NCBI GenBank assembly: GCA_022813625.1
Contig: JAKLMB010000025.1
Span: 372,001 to 436,000 of the forward strand
DNA: 64,000 nt
Source: Aaosphaeria pasadenensis
Lineage: Eukaryota > Ascomycota > Dothideomycetes > Pleosporales
Reading direction: 5' to 3'
Shown here: positions 13,127 through 25,180 of the stretch, piece by piece
Position numbering within the stretch: position 1 is the first letter of the stretch
Layout: every line of letters starts with the position of its first letter
Made by a program: the position numbers and the translations under genes
Notes under the pieces: model-generated
Seen by the model: only the letters and a program-made list of their open reading frames with translations
What the model was told of the DNA's origin: nothing
The model's database searches: none

Positions 13127-16100
13127 ATCTAGAGTATTCAGGTACAGCAGTGTCTAAATCGGAACGCCAGAGATTCTCCCTTTGAGTGATGCAGACGTGC
13201 ATCGTCGGTGTACAAAACCAAACTCTCACATTTCATAATTTTTTTCCTCCCTCTTTCCTTGCGGAAAAGCGTTGCCATATATTGCTTGCCCTTTTTCGTT
13301 TATCCATCGTTTGTTCCTTTTTTGCCTTTTCTGATACGTTCTGTTCATGTCTCACGCTCACGGCTCACGGCTTGGGGGCACTCTGGGTCTGGCGTTGTTG
13401 GGTAGCATGTCTTATCATCTGTGTTTCCTTTCTTACCAAACGCAAACCTCCTATACGTTCTCCACTTTCCAGCTTCTTTTTCTGGTGCTGGCGTTCTTTT
13501 CTATAATTTCGTTTTCGGTTGGGCAGTCAGGGGTGGATTTAGGCAATGGGGGTCTTCGTGGGAGGGGGATTTTGTCGTAATACCAAAGAAAGCCAATGAA
13601 GAACATATGGCGGGGCGGCTTGTTGTTTCTTGCACTTGCACGTTACTCTTCCGAAAAAGAGGGGACGGACGATCCATTATGGGTTTATCTTCCACCGTCC
13701 CAGTTATTAGGGGTAGGATAAAGGGAATGAAGATGCACGCCTCAAGATTGATAGACTGATGATGAGAAGAGAGGCGGCGGCGACGCTACGCCTAGCACCT
13801 GTCACAATCACAGGCACGGGAATGAATTGAGGAGAGTAAAGAGGAGAGATTTTTTTTCCCTTCATCATTGTCTTTTTCTCTCTTTTTGGCCGGCCGGGTA
13901 GACGGGAGGGGATTCGGATCACACTTTTTCTCTCTCACACAAAAGATTATTATCTCAGAACAAAAATGGTACAGAATTGAATGATGATAAAAGAATGAAC
14001 ACGTATCGATCCGTCTATGCATGTGTCTGACGTTTGTCTTTGACATTCACTTGTTGACTCATTAGCTCTATGTATGTGGAAGTCATCCATCAAGTTCTCT
14101 CTCCACCGCCGAAAGTACGTGGGAAAGGGAGAACAGATTGATCCATATATCACAACATGAACAAGTCGAATATAACTAACCCGCATTCTTCCCTCTGTCG
14201 CACTTAGAGGCGCGAGTATCTATCAATTGACTACACACACCCATCTCTCAATCTCCCTACCCTCCACACTCCACACATCCATGCATGCTTCATCTTCAAA
14301 ATCATGACGCCATCTTCATCACCATAGCCCACCCCTCTGTCCCCTTCCTTCCTTCCACCTCTCTCTAAAACACCTCCTCCCCCCGAACAGCATTTCTGTT
14401 CTGACGTACATGTAGACTCTTGGATTACATCAGACGAACCCATAGCTGGCGAGTTAGGTAGGTAAATAGGATTTGACATACTTTTCTTGTCTTGTCTTGA
14501 CGTTTGCCTTTCTGTCTTCCTTTGCTTTTATCGCTTTCCCATTAGAAGCGGTAGAGGAAGGGGAGTTAGGTTTGCGCTGTAAGCGGGCACCTAAGGACAG
14601 CCAGATAGAGAGGGGGAAAGGGAGAAAGAGTGTCTGTCTGTATGACATTTTATGATTCTATGGTTTCATGGTTAATGCTATTGCTTTTGCTGCTATAAGT
14701 CCCTTTATCAACAGGATTCGACTAAATGCACACCGTGGAAACGATTGCATTGGTCGACTTTGGTTTTCGATATAATTACTCTTGTCGATCTTGTGGAGAT
14801 TTGGGCTCAGGCATGGAGAGCAAGAGCAGGACCAAGTGCTAGATATTGGATGAAAAGATGAAGAATAGGAAGATTTGGAGTGGCGTTTTGTTGCGTGGTG
14901 CGGAGTGTTGAGTCTTGCTTTTACCTGTCACTTTTTGCAGAACAAAGCGCCAGGTTAGGAGTTACGAGACCACGACAGGTGGTAACCCACCTACACCTAC
15001 ACATAGACACATCCCACGCACTTCAAACCTCCCCATCTCAAATCACACCTCCTATGAAATGTTCACTTCATACACGCATATGTTTTCCCCCACGATCGTG
15101 CAAATCGAAGTCTCAAACCAGCGTAAGCACATATTTCGGTACCGAGACCCTGGAGAAGGATTCAGGGCTGACCTGCCGCCGCTGTCTCGGGGCGGGCGGC
15201 GATCGGACTAATGTCGTAGGTGGGTGCCGTATCCGGCGGGGCGGGTCATTGGCACAGTGCACACAATAATTGACGATGGGAACTACAGAGTACAAGCACG
15301 GAGTTTTGATTGAGGGTTAGGTGAATGTGCAAGTTGTTATGGTAGAGGGGATTATTTGAATTGGTTTGGGGGGGGGGAGTGGGATTGATTTGATCGATGG
15401 GGAGGGTTGAGGTATAATGGAGTACTGGTACTCCCAGATGGTTTGGTACGAGGAATAGTTACTAGTCAGTCAGATATAGGGCGGATAGAATCTCCATACG
15501 ATCGAACAAGATGAAAGAAAAAACCGAACCTTGAATAAAATAAAAATGATAAGTCATTTTTCAAGTAAGGTGTGTGGGTGTCACGAGTATGTACGAGTAG
15601 GGAGCCTCTTCGTAATCGGCGAATTTCTTTCTTCAGGTAATTAATTGAGGTACCGGATGGACCGCCCGGCGCTGGGTCGCTTCTTTCTTCTTTCCCTTGC
15701 TTGTGCCTTCACCCTAGGTACTTTATCTTACCTTGCCTTGCCTTGCTTTGGTTCGAATACCAGAGGTCTCGAGTCAACAGTGCGTTATCATGGTGGGCTC
15801 GTCTCGTATGTGCTAAATCATCCTGTACCGTGTTTCGGTGGGTGTGCGTGGCTTCGCTTCATTATTATATTACACGTCGGCGATTTCCTGTATATGTGCT
15901 GTAGTTTAATGATGGATGAGAAAAGTACTATTCATTAGTACTCCATACATGCTTCAGAATTGGAGTTTCACATGTCATGCCATGATACATATCATGTTGA
16001 TGTCGGAACATCCCGTTCAACACCCATCCATCTATCCACCCATCAACTATTGAACAACAATGATCACGAAGACTTTTCAATCAAAACATCGTACATACTC

Positions 16101-17400
16101 TACTCGTATACTAACAACCCAACAAGCCAACGGACCGACTGGATGGGAACACAGGTGCATCAGCGCCCGCCCGCATGTATCCGCGTCCGCATCCGGGGAG
16201 GGGGGAGGGGGGGTTCCAGAGCCAGACAGCTGGCAACAGGCTAGTTGGTAGGTTGGAGCCACACCCATCATGCCATCCAGAGTTTCCGTCCCCTAGGGTA
16301 CTTCTGCTAGTTACTGAGAACTCACAGGTTTTTTCGAGACTATTCTCCCGATTTAGCAATTTTGAGTGCTGAGCCGCTAGGTTGGGTTCGGTGAGGCTGA
16401 AGTCGAAAGTACGGTACTGTTGGTGTAGTTTTTGGATGGTAGCTGGATGCGGATAGGGTTGAGAGGTGCTGTGTTGATGAGGAGAAAGTGGGAATTATGT
16501 GCTGGGAGAAGATTTATGTTTGTATGATTGGTGATGTGAATTTGATATAGTAATGTAACACAATATTCATATGATAGTTGCGGTGTATGTAGTTGTGATG
16601 GTGTATGTACATGCAAGACCAAGACAACGGACCGATCATGCAAGCACTGGCACTGGCACTGGCAGAAGCATCACCCATCACCCAGCACCCATCACCCATC
16701 ACCCCGCTTGTCTACCGCCGCACCTCATCTTCTCTCTCTCTCTTCCTCTAACGGATCATCCTTCCATCCATCCACTCATTGCGCATACCCACCACCACTA
16801 CCACTACCTTACCTTACCCTACCCCTACTCTACTAACTACGCTTCTCGTCTGAAGTAACGTCTTCTCAGTTAATTCCTGCTGTTCTTGTTCTTCCCTTCC
16901 ATCTTCATCTTCATCTTCATCTCCAGCTCCTTCTCTTCTTCCACCCATTCACCAATTCCCGTGATCTTCAGTCGCATTTGGTCTCATCTACCACGACTAT
17001 CCGCCAGATCGACTCCCATTGTCCTCACATCTCGGATTCAAAGACATAGCTACGACCCGGCCTTTCATACCCATACTGCCGGTACTCTACTCGACATTAG
17101 CACCCGCTGTCGTTTGTTTCGTTGCAGCAACGATACTACCACCGACAGAACCATCAGCACCAACAGGACGCCCTCGCCGCATTCCAGCAGTAGCACTGAA
17201 CGCACCTCGACCCCGATATTCGGAACCCTCCACCCTTCCGTCTCGTCTTAACTGGACCTGACCTGTCTTTGACTTGACGTATCGCGAGCTGCGAGCAAAA
17301 GGAAAATTAGTGTAGGGCGCCGCCGCCATAGCAGCAGGCCCCCTCCACTTGGTTTTCCCCCAGAAATACCGACAAACTGGATCCGCTCGAGCAACTCAGC
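13127..17400. other. 4.3 kb intergenic region; no gene supported
   Basis: Between the ABC transporter stop and the methyltransferase start. It holds T-rich sequence just after the transporter (probable 3' UTR and terminator), a G run near 15368-15376, a CATCACC-like tandem run near 16669-16702 and C/T-rich sequence from 16710 on. An 80-codon frame at 17019-17261, in the presumed leader of the methyltransferase, has no recognisable motif and could be an upstream ORF. Nothing else is supported. Confidence 0.55.
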
Positions 17401-19217
17401 ATGTCGAAGATGCTGCCCGAGGATGCCCACGACATAGCCATCGTACGTCTAGCTTACTTCCCTTACCCATTCCTCTATCGTCTTCACCTTTATCGATATC
17501 ACCCCATGTGTTTGCTTGCTCGTCTGCCCCGCACACGAACATGAAACGCCTCTCCCTTATTTTTCATTCCCTTTGAGCCTTCATGTGTGAGGTTACAAAC
17601 CATGCGGTGGAGCGGCCGTCGCTGCTGCTTGCCGAGATTTGCCCGACCTTCTACATTTCTGGCAATCGAGCATGATCAGCCAATCAATTATAATGGTCGA
17701 TCCTTGCTTTTAGCATTCACCATGTGTATGCAAACATAGCATGACTGATCACCAACGTGTTTTACATTATTCGACCTGAGTATCTGACAATGAAAATAGG
17801 ACTCAGCATACGACAAGTATCAAGATGAGTACGATGATGATCGTATGACATATACCTCGTATGTCCTCAACCACATCAACCTAATTGCGTACAAAAGAAT
17901 ATAGTTTTAATCGTTAGAAAGGGGTCAGTCATTAGCATCGAGCGTCACGCGATATCGATATGAGAACGGCAGGCGATATCATGCGTTTCGTAAGTCCTGC
18001 TACCTCTCTCGAACGTTTGTATATCTAATTGAGCATTCTTTAGGGGACGGTCAATTCTATGGACCCAACGACGATAAATATGCTTCGTATGAGATGGTGG
18101 TGTAAGTTCTCATATCTATGCAGGATTCTATGAACCTCAAAAGATGGAATCTGACCAATCTGCAGACACCATCTTTGGCTCTTGACACTCGACGACAAAC
18201 TCTTCCTCGCACCTATAGACAATCCGGAGATGATCCTCGACGTTGGCACTGGAACAGGTCTATGGGCAATGTATGTCCATCTCTCCACTCACCTCAAACT
18301 TTTCAAATCACTACACCTCTCCAACCACACGATCTATCTCAACCTACTCCTCCGATCAAATTCGCCAGCACACTGCTAACAACACCCACAGAGACATGGC
18401 AGACTACTTCCCTTCCGCTGAAATCATCGGCACTGACCTTTCGCCCACCCAAGTCACCACCGCCCCTCCTAACATTCGCTTTGAAGTAGATGACGCATGT
18501 TCAGAGTGGACCTATCCACAGGACTCGTTCGACTTTGTGCACGTGCGAGGCCTCACAGGTTGCGTCAGGGATTGGCCGTATCTCTACGAGCAAGCATACA
18601 AGTAAGTCCGACATCCTCCCCCTCTCCCACTCCCCTTTTCCCTTCCTCAACCCCCAAAACCCCACGCCCGCATCACCACCTCCTAACCACCCCTAACCAG
18701 ACACCTCAAACCCGGCGGCTACTTCGAGCACCTCGAATTCAGCATCGACACGAACGCAGACCCCAACAACCCCGCCCACGCCCACCAAATGTACACCCAA
18801 TTCTCCAACTCGATCCTCTCCCTCGGCGACAACCGCACGGGGATGACCTTCCACACGATCCGCCACATGAAATCCCACATGCTCGCCGCCGGCTTCGTCG
18901 ACGTCGAAGAGCACCGCTTCGTCTGGCCGATCGGACCCTGGCCCTCGGACCCGCACCTCAAGGACATGGGCCGCTGGGGCGAGCGCAACTGGGCGGACGG
19001 CATCGAGGGGTGGGTCATCGCGCTGTACACGCGCGTGCTCGGCTGGACGTACGAGGAGGTGCAGGGGTTCGTGAAGGAGTTCAGGAAGGTGATTAAGGAT
19101 CGCAAGAACCATTTCTGGCATGAGGTGCGCTGCGTGTATGGCCGGAAGCCGTTCCCGGGGGAGGTCGTCGAGTCGGGAGGGAAGGCGGAGGCGGAGGGAG
19201 GTGCTGCGGAGGTGTAG
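17401..19217 (+). CDS. LaeA-like S-adenosylmethionine-dependent methyltransferase
   Basis: Class I methyltransferase of the large fungal family around LaeA. Seven exons: 17401-17442, 17800-17858, 17922-17989, 18044-18101, 18166-18270, 18392-18601 and 18701-19217 (352 aa); all phases join. Residues 45-80 carry the family's RYRYENGRRYHAF and GPNDDKYASYEM blocks, then HHLWLLTLDDKL. The SAM-binding motif I DVGTGTGLWAI is near residue 100, IIGTDLSP is the acidic-loop region, and HLKPGGYFE is the post-I block. No nuclear localisation signal is obvious. Relatives include the regulator LaeA and many enzymes of unknown substrate; without a biosynthetic core gene nearby, a specific role cannot be assigned. 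The 14-codon first exon and its 357 nt intron are the least certain part; a later start is possible. Confidence 0.85.
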
Positions 19218-19959
19218 TGTCCGTTCGATTGATCGTTCGTTCGTTCGTTTGTTGGGATCCCGGCAAGTTGATCTTTGGTAAGAGATGGGGTATCGTTCCT
19301 TTTCGTTCTTAGATTTTTATGGGTGGGAGGTTTTGTTGTACGTCTTTGGATGCATAGTTACATTACAGGAGGAGCTTGCTTGTTTTTCTTTTCTTTTCTG
19401 GCGCTGGAATGGAATGGAATGGGTTGGATTGCTGGAGGCATTCTTTCTATGGGCGGATCCACTGATGCGTTTTTTCGGCTGGCGGATTTCTGTTGTCGTT
19501 ACAAGCAAGATCTTACCTGACTATCTATACCCCCCTCTTAAATTTATATATCATGAAGAGTAGTAGCTAGCTAGCTAGCTACATACGAATTACAAGAAAA
19601 AGAAAAAACCTTCGTTGGGATTGAGAGAGTCAAGTGCGAGTTCACGTGGGACAACGGTGGTTTGGAATTAATGTTTTGCTCATATTTCATGCTTGGAGTT
19701 TGCCGCTGGAAGGAATGGCAGCAGATGGGGGGGCTATTTAATGCCGAGAGGGAGGAACGCTGTTTTGGAAGCTTTACTTCTTCTAAATCACGGGGGATGC
19801 GTCGTTCCAACTGAGTCCGCCCCGACCGGAGTCTACGAGTAGTATAACGGCCTTGTCACGAATGATGATTCCGTATCCCTCTACACAGTTCTGTCGTGAT
19901 AGTGGTACCGTGCCGTATCCTATGATATCGCTCGCCCTTGTCAGATGCCTTTCGTTTCT
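19218..19959. other. convergent intergenic spacer
   Basis: Between the 3' ends of the methyltransferase (plus) and RPN11 (minus). T-rich after the methyltransferase stop, with a short palindromic TAGC tandem repeat at 19564-19581 near the middle. It should contain both polyadenylation regions. No gene seen. Confidence 0.6.
19564..19581. repeat. (TAGC)n palindromic tandem repeat
   Basis: About four and a half TAGC copies. The array is nearly self-complementary, so it can form a hairpin. It lies between two convergent genes. Confidence 0.85.
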
Positions 19960-21077
19960 CTACTCGTCCATCTCGACGTCCCCGTCGCCGTGTGCGTTGC
20001 GTTCTGATCTTGAGCCCGTCTTGGGGACGCTGGCTTCCTTGTCGATCATTTGTCGCGAGACGGAGACGATGTTGTCTTCGATGAGTTTCTGGCCGACGTC
20101 TTCGAGATCTGTAGATTATTAGTACTTGTCATTCCATTATGGAAATCACGGAATACGCACGCTTCTTCGGGTCTACCTTGCCGACGTATCGCGTCTTCAG
20201 TTGCTCCTTGGTCAACTCCGTCTCCTCTTTCACCCTCTTCTCGTATCCCTCCGCCAGGCTCACTAGCTTCTGCAGCCTGTCCTTGTTTCGCACGCCCTCT
20301 TCTCGGAAGTCGTCCATGAGCAGCGCCTCCGTCCACACGTGCTTGTGCAGGTTCATCAGCATGTTCTCCTCCAGACCCGTCTTTCGGTAGTTGATGCCTA
20401 TGGAGTAGTAGTGCCTATTAAGCCCGTGGATGAGTGCCTGAATCGAAGGCTTGTTGAGGTGGCCGACGTTGGAGGTGGTCTGGCGGGGTTCGTGGCCCAT
20501 CATGAGGGTTTGTGGGTTGATCAGGCGGAAGGCATCGATGACGACCTTGCCCTTCACGGACTGGATGGGGTCGACCACGACGGCGACCGCGCGGGGTGTG
20601 AGTTGTTCGAAGGATTGCTGGGTGTTGATGTCGACGGAGGATAGCCAGCAGCCGAATCCAGGATGCGAGTGATACCAGCCTACTACTGTCTCTTGCCTGT
20701 GATAGCGGATATGTCAGCAATGTATCTTGTAGATGGAGATGGTATTCTTCTGAACCTTACCTTCCTGTCTGTCGTAGCATGTCCATCATCTTGGTCTGGA
20801 ACACCGGATCCACAGCCTCGACTGACACTCCTGTTCCGGACTGTGGCATGGCGAAGACGTCCACCACCCGGACTGTGTAGTCGTCCACGAACTCTCCCAA
20901 CATCAGACCCATGACCTCCATCGGCACACCAGCACGTCCGTGCCGCAGCATCTTCAGCAGCGCGAGCGAGGAGATGTAGACGGTTTCGGAGTTATCGATC
21001 AGGATTGTATCTTGTGCGGGTCCTCCCATGCCGCCCATACTCTGGGCGGCCGCGAGCATTCGGCTTAACCGATCCAT
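19960..21077 (-). CDS. RPN11: 26S proteasome lid deubiquitinase Rpn11
   Basis: Zinc-dependent deubiquitinase of the proteasome lid, which removes ubiquitin chains from substrates during degradation. Exons are 21077-20761, 20696-20161 and 20108-19960 (333 aa). The JAMM metal site is complete: Glu54 in [11 protein letters not shown], His115 and His117 in [14 protein letters not shown], and Asp128. The spacing matches yeast Rpn11 with a constant offset of six. The junction between exons 2 and 3 rebuilds the family's DPKKHLE motif, which supports the unusual GTGCGT donor. The N-terminal GGMGG stretch and C-terminal coiled region are as expected. The Cys in HPGFGCW separates it from the COP9 subunit Csn5, which has HPGYGCW in a different context, so Rpn11 rests on overall sequence too. 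The start lies 536 bp from the divergent histone deacetylase gene. Confidence 0.95.
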
Positions 21078-21613
21078 GGTGTTGTTGTTGTTATTGGTAG
21101 TAGCGTATTGGGAGGCAGAAAATCGGGGATGCTTGCAGATATGTAGGCGGAGAAGGTGTGAGATATGCTATGACGGAAATCCGTGGGAATGAAGGCGAAT
21201 CGTAATGCTGGTGGTGATGACGGAGAAGAAGCTCTCGTGGTGTTGATGTTCACGGAGCTCTCTGGCGGCGGCGGCGGTCATCGGGGGTTATGGTTGATCC
21301 GTACCGATTCGGACGATCCTCGGGGGATTGCATGGGTGGCTCTTACCCTTACCACCTTGACGACTAGCGCGGAGCTCTTCCTTATTGTCCCACGTCCTCT
21401 CATTGTACTCGTATTGTTCCCAGCTATTCATTCATTCACCACCCACCACTCGACACCTCCGTCGCCTGCCCTCGAACCACATTACCACTACCCCATCCCT
21501 CCCCCTCCCGTTCACATATAAAGCAAGTACTGCACTTGTTCCCCTCACCAATTCAATCCAATCCAAACCTCTTGTCACGACTATAACGAAACGACTGCAA
21601 CGATCTTCTCACC
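21078..21613. promoter_or_regulatory. shared divergent promoter, RPN11 / RPD3
   Basis: A 536 bp interval between two divergent start codons, so it must contain both promoters. It has a GGCGGCGGCGG run near 21264 and a C/T-rich stretch before the deacetylase start. No TATA box or recognised proteasome control element is evident by eye. Confidence 0.55.
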
Positions 21614-23800
21614 ATGGCGCAAGACGCCACACCTCTTCTCAACGGCAGCGCGACCTTGAACATGAACGGCACCACCGCATCGAATAAGAAAGTCGCCTAC
21701 TTCTACGATTCCGATGTAGGAAACTACGCATACGTCGCAGGGCATCCTATGAAGCCACACCGAATAAGGATGGCCCACAGCTTGATCATGAACTATGGTC
21801 TGTATAGCAAAATGGAAATCTACGTATGTCCTCCAACCTTTTTCCCGCGCCTTGCGCCGCGCACTCTTGCACTCCCCACCATATGCTAACATACTACAGC
21901 GCGCCAAACCAGCTTCCAAGTACGAGATGACGCAGTTTCACACAGACGAATACATCGATTTCCTCTACAAAGTGACTCCCGATAACATGGACAGCTTTGC
22001 AAAAGAGCAAAGCAAGTACAATGTTGGTGACGACTGTCCCGTGTTCGACGGTCTGTTCGAATTCTGCGGCATCAGCGCCGGTGGAACAATGGAAGGTGCT
22101 GCGCGCTTGAACCGCGGAAAGTGTGACGTTGCCGTCAACTGGGCTGGCGGTTTGCATCACGCAAAGAAGAGCGAAGCTAGTGGTTTCTGCTACGTCAACG
22201 GTATGCCTTCTGGCGAACTGACTCGAGCAAGTACATGCTAATACGATGACTAGATATTGTTCTTGGTATCATCGAGCTTCTTAGGTATAAGCAACGTGTG
22301 TTGTACATCGACATTGACGTCCATCATGGCGACGGCGTGGAGGAAGCATTCTACACAACCGATCGAGTGATGACAGTGTCATTCCACAAGTACGGAGAGT
22401 ACTTCCCTGGCACGGGCGAGCTTCGCGACATTGGTGTTGGTACGGGTAAGAACTACTCGGTCAATTTCCCTCTGCGCGACGGTATTACAGACGAGACATA
22501 CAAGAACATCTTCGAGCCTGTCATCGACGCTGTGATGACGTACTACGGTCCCGAAGCTATTGTCCTACAGTGTGGTGGAGATTCTTTGTCTGGAGATAGG
22601 CTAGGCTGCTTCAACCTCAGCATGAAAGGCCACGCCAATTGCGTGCAGTTCGTGAAGAGCTTTGGTGTTCCGGTCATTGTTCTCGGAGGTGGTGGCTACA
22701 CGATGCGAAATGTCGCCCGCACATGGGCTTACGAGACCGGTTGCCTCGTTAATCAGCAGATGTCGCCTCAACTTCCTTTCAACGACTATTACGAGGTAAG
22801 GCTTTGTATTCAACAAAGAAGAAACATATTGATCTAACGCAAACAGTACTTCGCCCCCGACTACGAACTGAACGTGCGCCCCTCCAATATGGAGAACGCC
22901 AACTCGCATGACTATCTACACAAGATCAAGTCCACTGTCATAGAGAACATCCGACGCACCGGAAAACCTTCTGTGGAGGCTTTCACGAATATCCCGGCCG
23001 AGTCGCTGAATCGTGGCATGGACTCGGACGATGAAGATGAAATGGATGACCTGGACGCCGATGCGAACCCAGATAAGCGTGTGACCCAACGTCAACGCGA
23101 TCAACAGATCGACAACGAGGCCGAGTTCGAAGATGCTAGCGAGGATGAGGAGTACAAGGAGAGTCTCGGAGTGCGCAGACAGCCCGGGCAAAAGAGGAGG
23201 CGCAACATCATGGATTTCCAAAATCCCGATGCCCTCCCTGACGATGGCGAAAGCACACCCAATGGCGCCCGTGCCCTCAATGGCGAGAGTGCTCGAACCA
23301 CCCAGCAGCCAAGTCCTGCCCCGCCTCAACAATCAGCGAGCCGTGCGTCCTCCAAAGGTGCAACTGGAGCGGCGACATCGGAGAAGCCGACACCCGTTGC
23401 AGGCGCTGATGAAGACGGCGACATCGATATGGATGCCGCCGACAATGATGAAGCCGCGGAGGCTGTTGAGAAAGAAGAGGCCGCACCCGAGAAAGAGGCT
23501 GAACCCGCCGCAGTAGAAGCGACGACAGAAGCCGCTCCACAAGATGCTCCTACATCGCGCTCACGATCACCAGCAGGGGTTGTCACCCCACCCGAGTCTC
23601 CAGCGCCCGCGGTAGCTGCCGAGACAACCGAAGCGGAGACCACTGCAGAAGGCGATGTTGAGATGAAGGATGACGAGACCAAGGCCGAAGAGATTCAAGA
23701 AAAGAAGGACGAGGGACTTAAGGAACGGACTGAGGAAGATGAACGTGCTGAAGCCCAGACGGAGGCCGCTCAAAAGGCTGAAGCGGAGCCGGAGAAGTGA
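21614..23800 (+). CDS. RPD3: class I histone deacetylase, Rpd3 type
   Basis: Zinc-dependent lysine deacetylase, the catalytic subunit of Rpd3/Sin3-type corepressors in the nucleus. Exons are 21614-21823, 21900-22200, 22254-22795 and 22847-23800 (668 aa), all with clean GT-AG borders. The catalytic core (about 25-400) shows [25 protein letters not shown], the paired active-site histidines in [21 protein letters not shown] (positions near 153), zinc-ligand motif [15 protein letters not shown] near 190, [13 protein letters not shown] and [10 protein letters not shown] with the transition-state tyrosine. After residue 430 there is a long acidic, Glu/Ala-rich low-complexity tail of about 240 aa, common in filamentous ascomycete Rpd3/HosA-type proteins and absent from yeast Rpd3. 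It is divergently paired with RPN11. Confidence 0.95.
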
Positions 23801-25180
23801 TGATGCAAGAAGACCTATCTAGCTATTTCTGCTTGGCGATGGCAGTGTAAGCACCAACAGTGTACCAGCAGATCTGTTCTCAATATTTGCACAGAGGGAT
23901 CTATATCATTACCAGGCGTTCATCTTCCTTCCATTATTCCAGTCTTTGGCTTCTTGGGTATACTCAGTCCGTTCGTCCGTCCGGTCAATGTTAGCGTGGT
24001 GGGAGTTCCCAGGTGTTTTACTTTTCTTTCTACAGAGTTATTTTTTTCCTATGCGGACGGGACAGTGGGAGGCTTCCAATCGTGGTTATCACTTCCAGTG
24101 TGTACTCAGTGCTCGCACGTATCTTGCCGAACGGACGGAGGAAAAGCCTTACGTGTTTCCCCCTCAATTGAATACGAAATTCAAACATGTCTGTTGTATT
24201 GCCTCGTCCATGGAATGTGCCATCATCAATGCCTAGATGCTCGTCTACTTGCTGCTACTTGCCGGAGCCCGTCGTCACACTATATACGTCTGCAGGTTGG
24301 AACTAGTATGGGTTAGTCATACCTTCATTGACTTCGACCCAAATCACTTGGCGAAAAGACTCGCTCACTCGATCCACATCACGCAAGACAAAGAGCGGGG
24401 CTTGAATTTGAAGTTTGTTATTCACTGTGGTTGCCAGTTACGTAGCATCCAGGCAATCGATGCCCATGATCCATGATCCATATCCAGACCATCCATTCAT
24501 TCATTCAACCATTTGTGTATGATCCCAGGGTATAATATTCCATGTTCTCGTGATTGCTCCGTTGATCCATCCAATACGCCGTATGTGAAAATCCGAGAGA
24601 AGTGGTATCGAGGCCGGACCGAAACCGTAAAAAACACCATTGATATGTGACGTGAATGCGCCAAATGAAAGAGAAAAGGTTGAAAAAAGGAACGCACAAT
24701 GAGTGGGGGGTTTCATTGTGCGTGAGAGAAGAAAGAGAAGATGGGGGGTATCATTTCGATCGATCCCTGATGATTTTTCCTATCCGTCGATCCGGTTCGT
24801 CCCAATGCAAATGCAGATGCAAGGTCGGTGGCAATGCTTGAAAGAAAGAAAAGGAAAATGAGAAATGTTGCCAACCCGATGGTGATGCAGAGACGTCGGA
24901 AGAAAGAAAGAAGATGAGATCCTAATGGCCTGCCATCGTGTCGAAAAGCCTTGCATTAGTATATGCGGGTATCATAGAATTGAATTCTTGGATGTATGCA
25001 ATATGGTAATGAAAGAAGAAAAGTACAGTGACCGTACAAAATACATTTGAAAAACATCGCAAACAAGCATATACAAGAAGAACAGTGGGGAAATGGTTCG
25101 CTGGCAGGCAAACACTGGGGTGTGGCAGGGCGAAGTACTTTCGAAAGCAATGAACAAAAACTCAAGCGGAGGATGTTGGC
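23801..25180. other. convergent intergenic region; no gene seen
   Basis: Between the 3' ends of the histone deacetylase and the DUF7492-like gene. Only short open frames with no coding character, plus a CATTCATTCATT run near 24493-24505. No feature beyond the two presumed 3' UTRs is supported. Confidence 0.55.

Noticed and set aside
15741..15775. Second tRNA-like GGTTCGAAT sequence
   Set aside because: The bases around it do not pair into a T-arm, and there is no cloverleaf.
16175..16372. Frames with Gly/Arg/Pro-rich content near 16200
   Set aside because: Caused by a G-rich run (16196-16215); no conserved motif or splice context.
17019..17261. 80-codon frame before the methyltransferase
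   Set aside because: Lies in the presumed leader, with no homology I can recognise; at most an upstream ORF.
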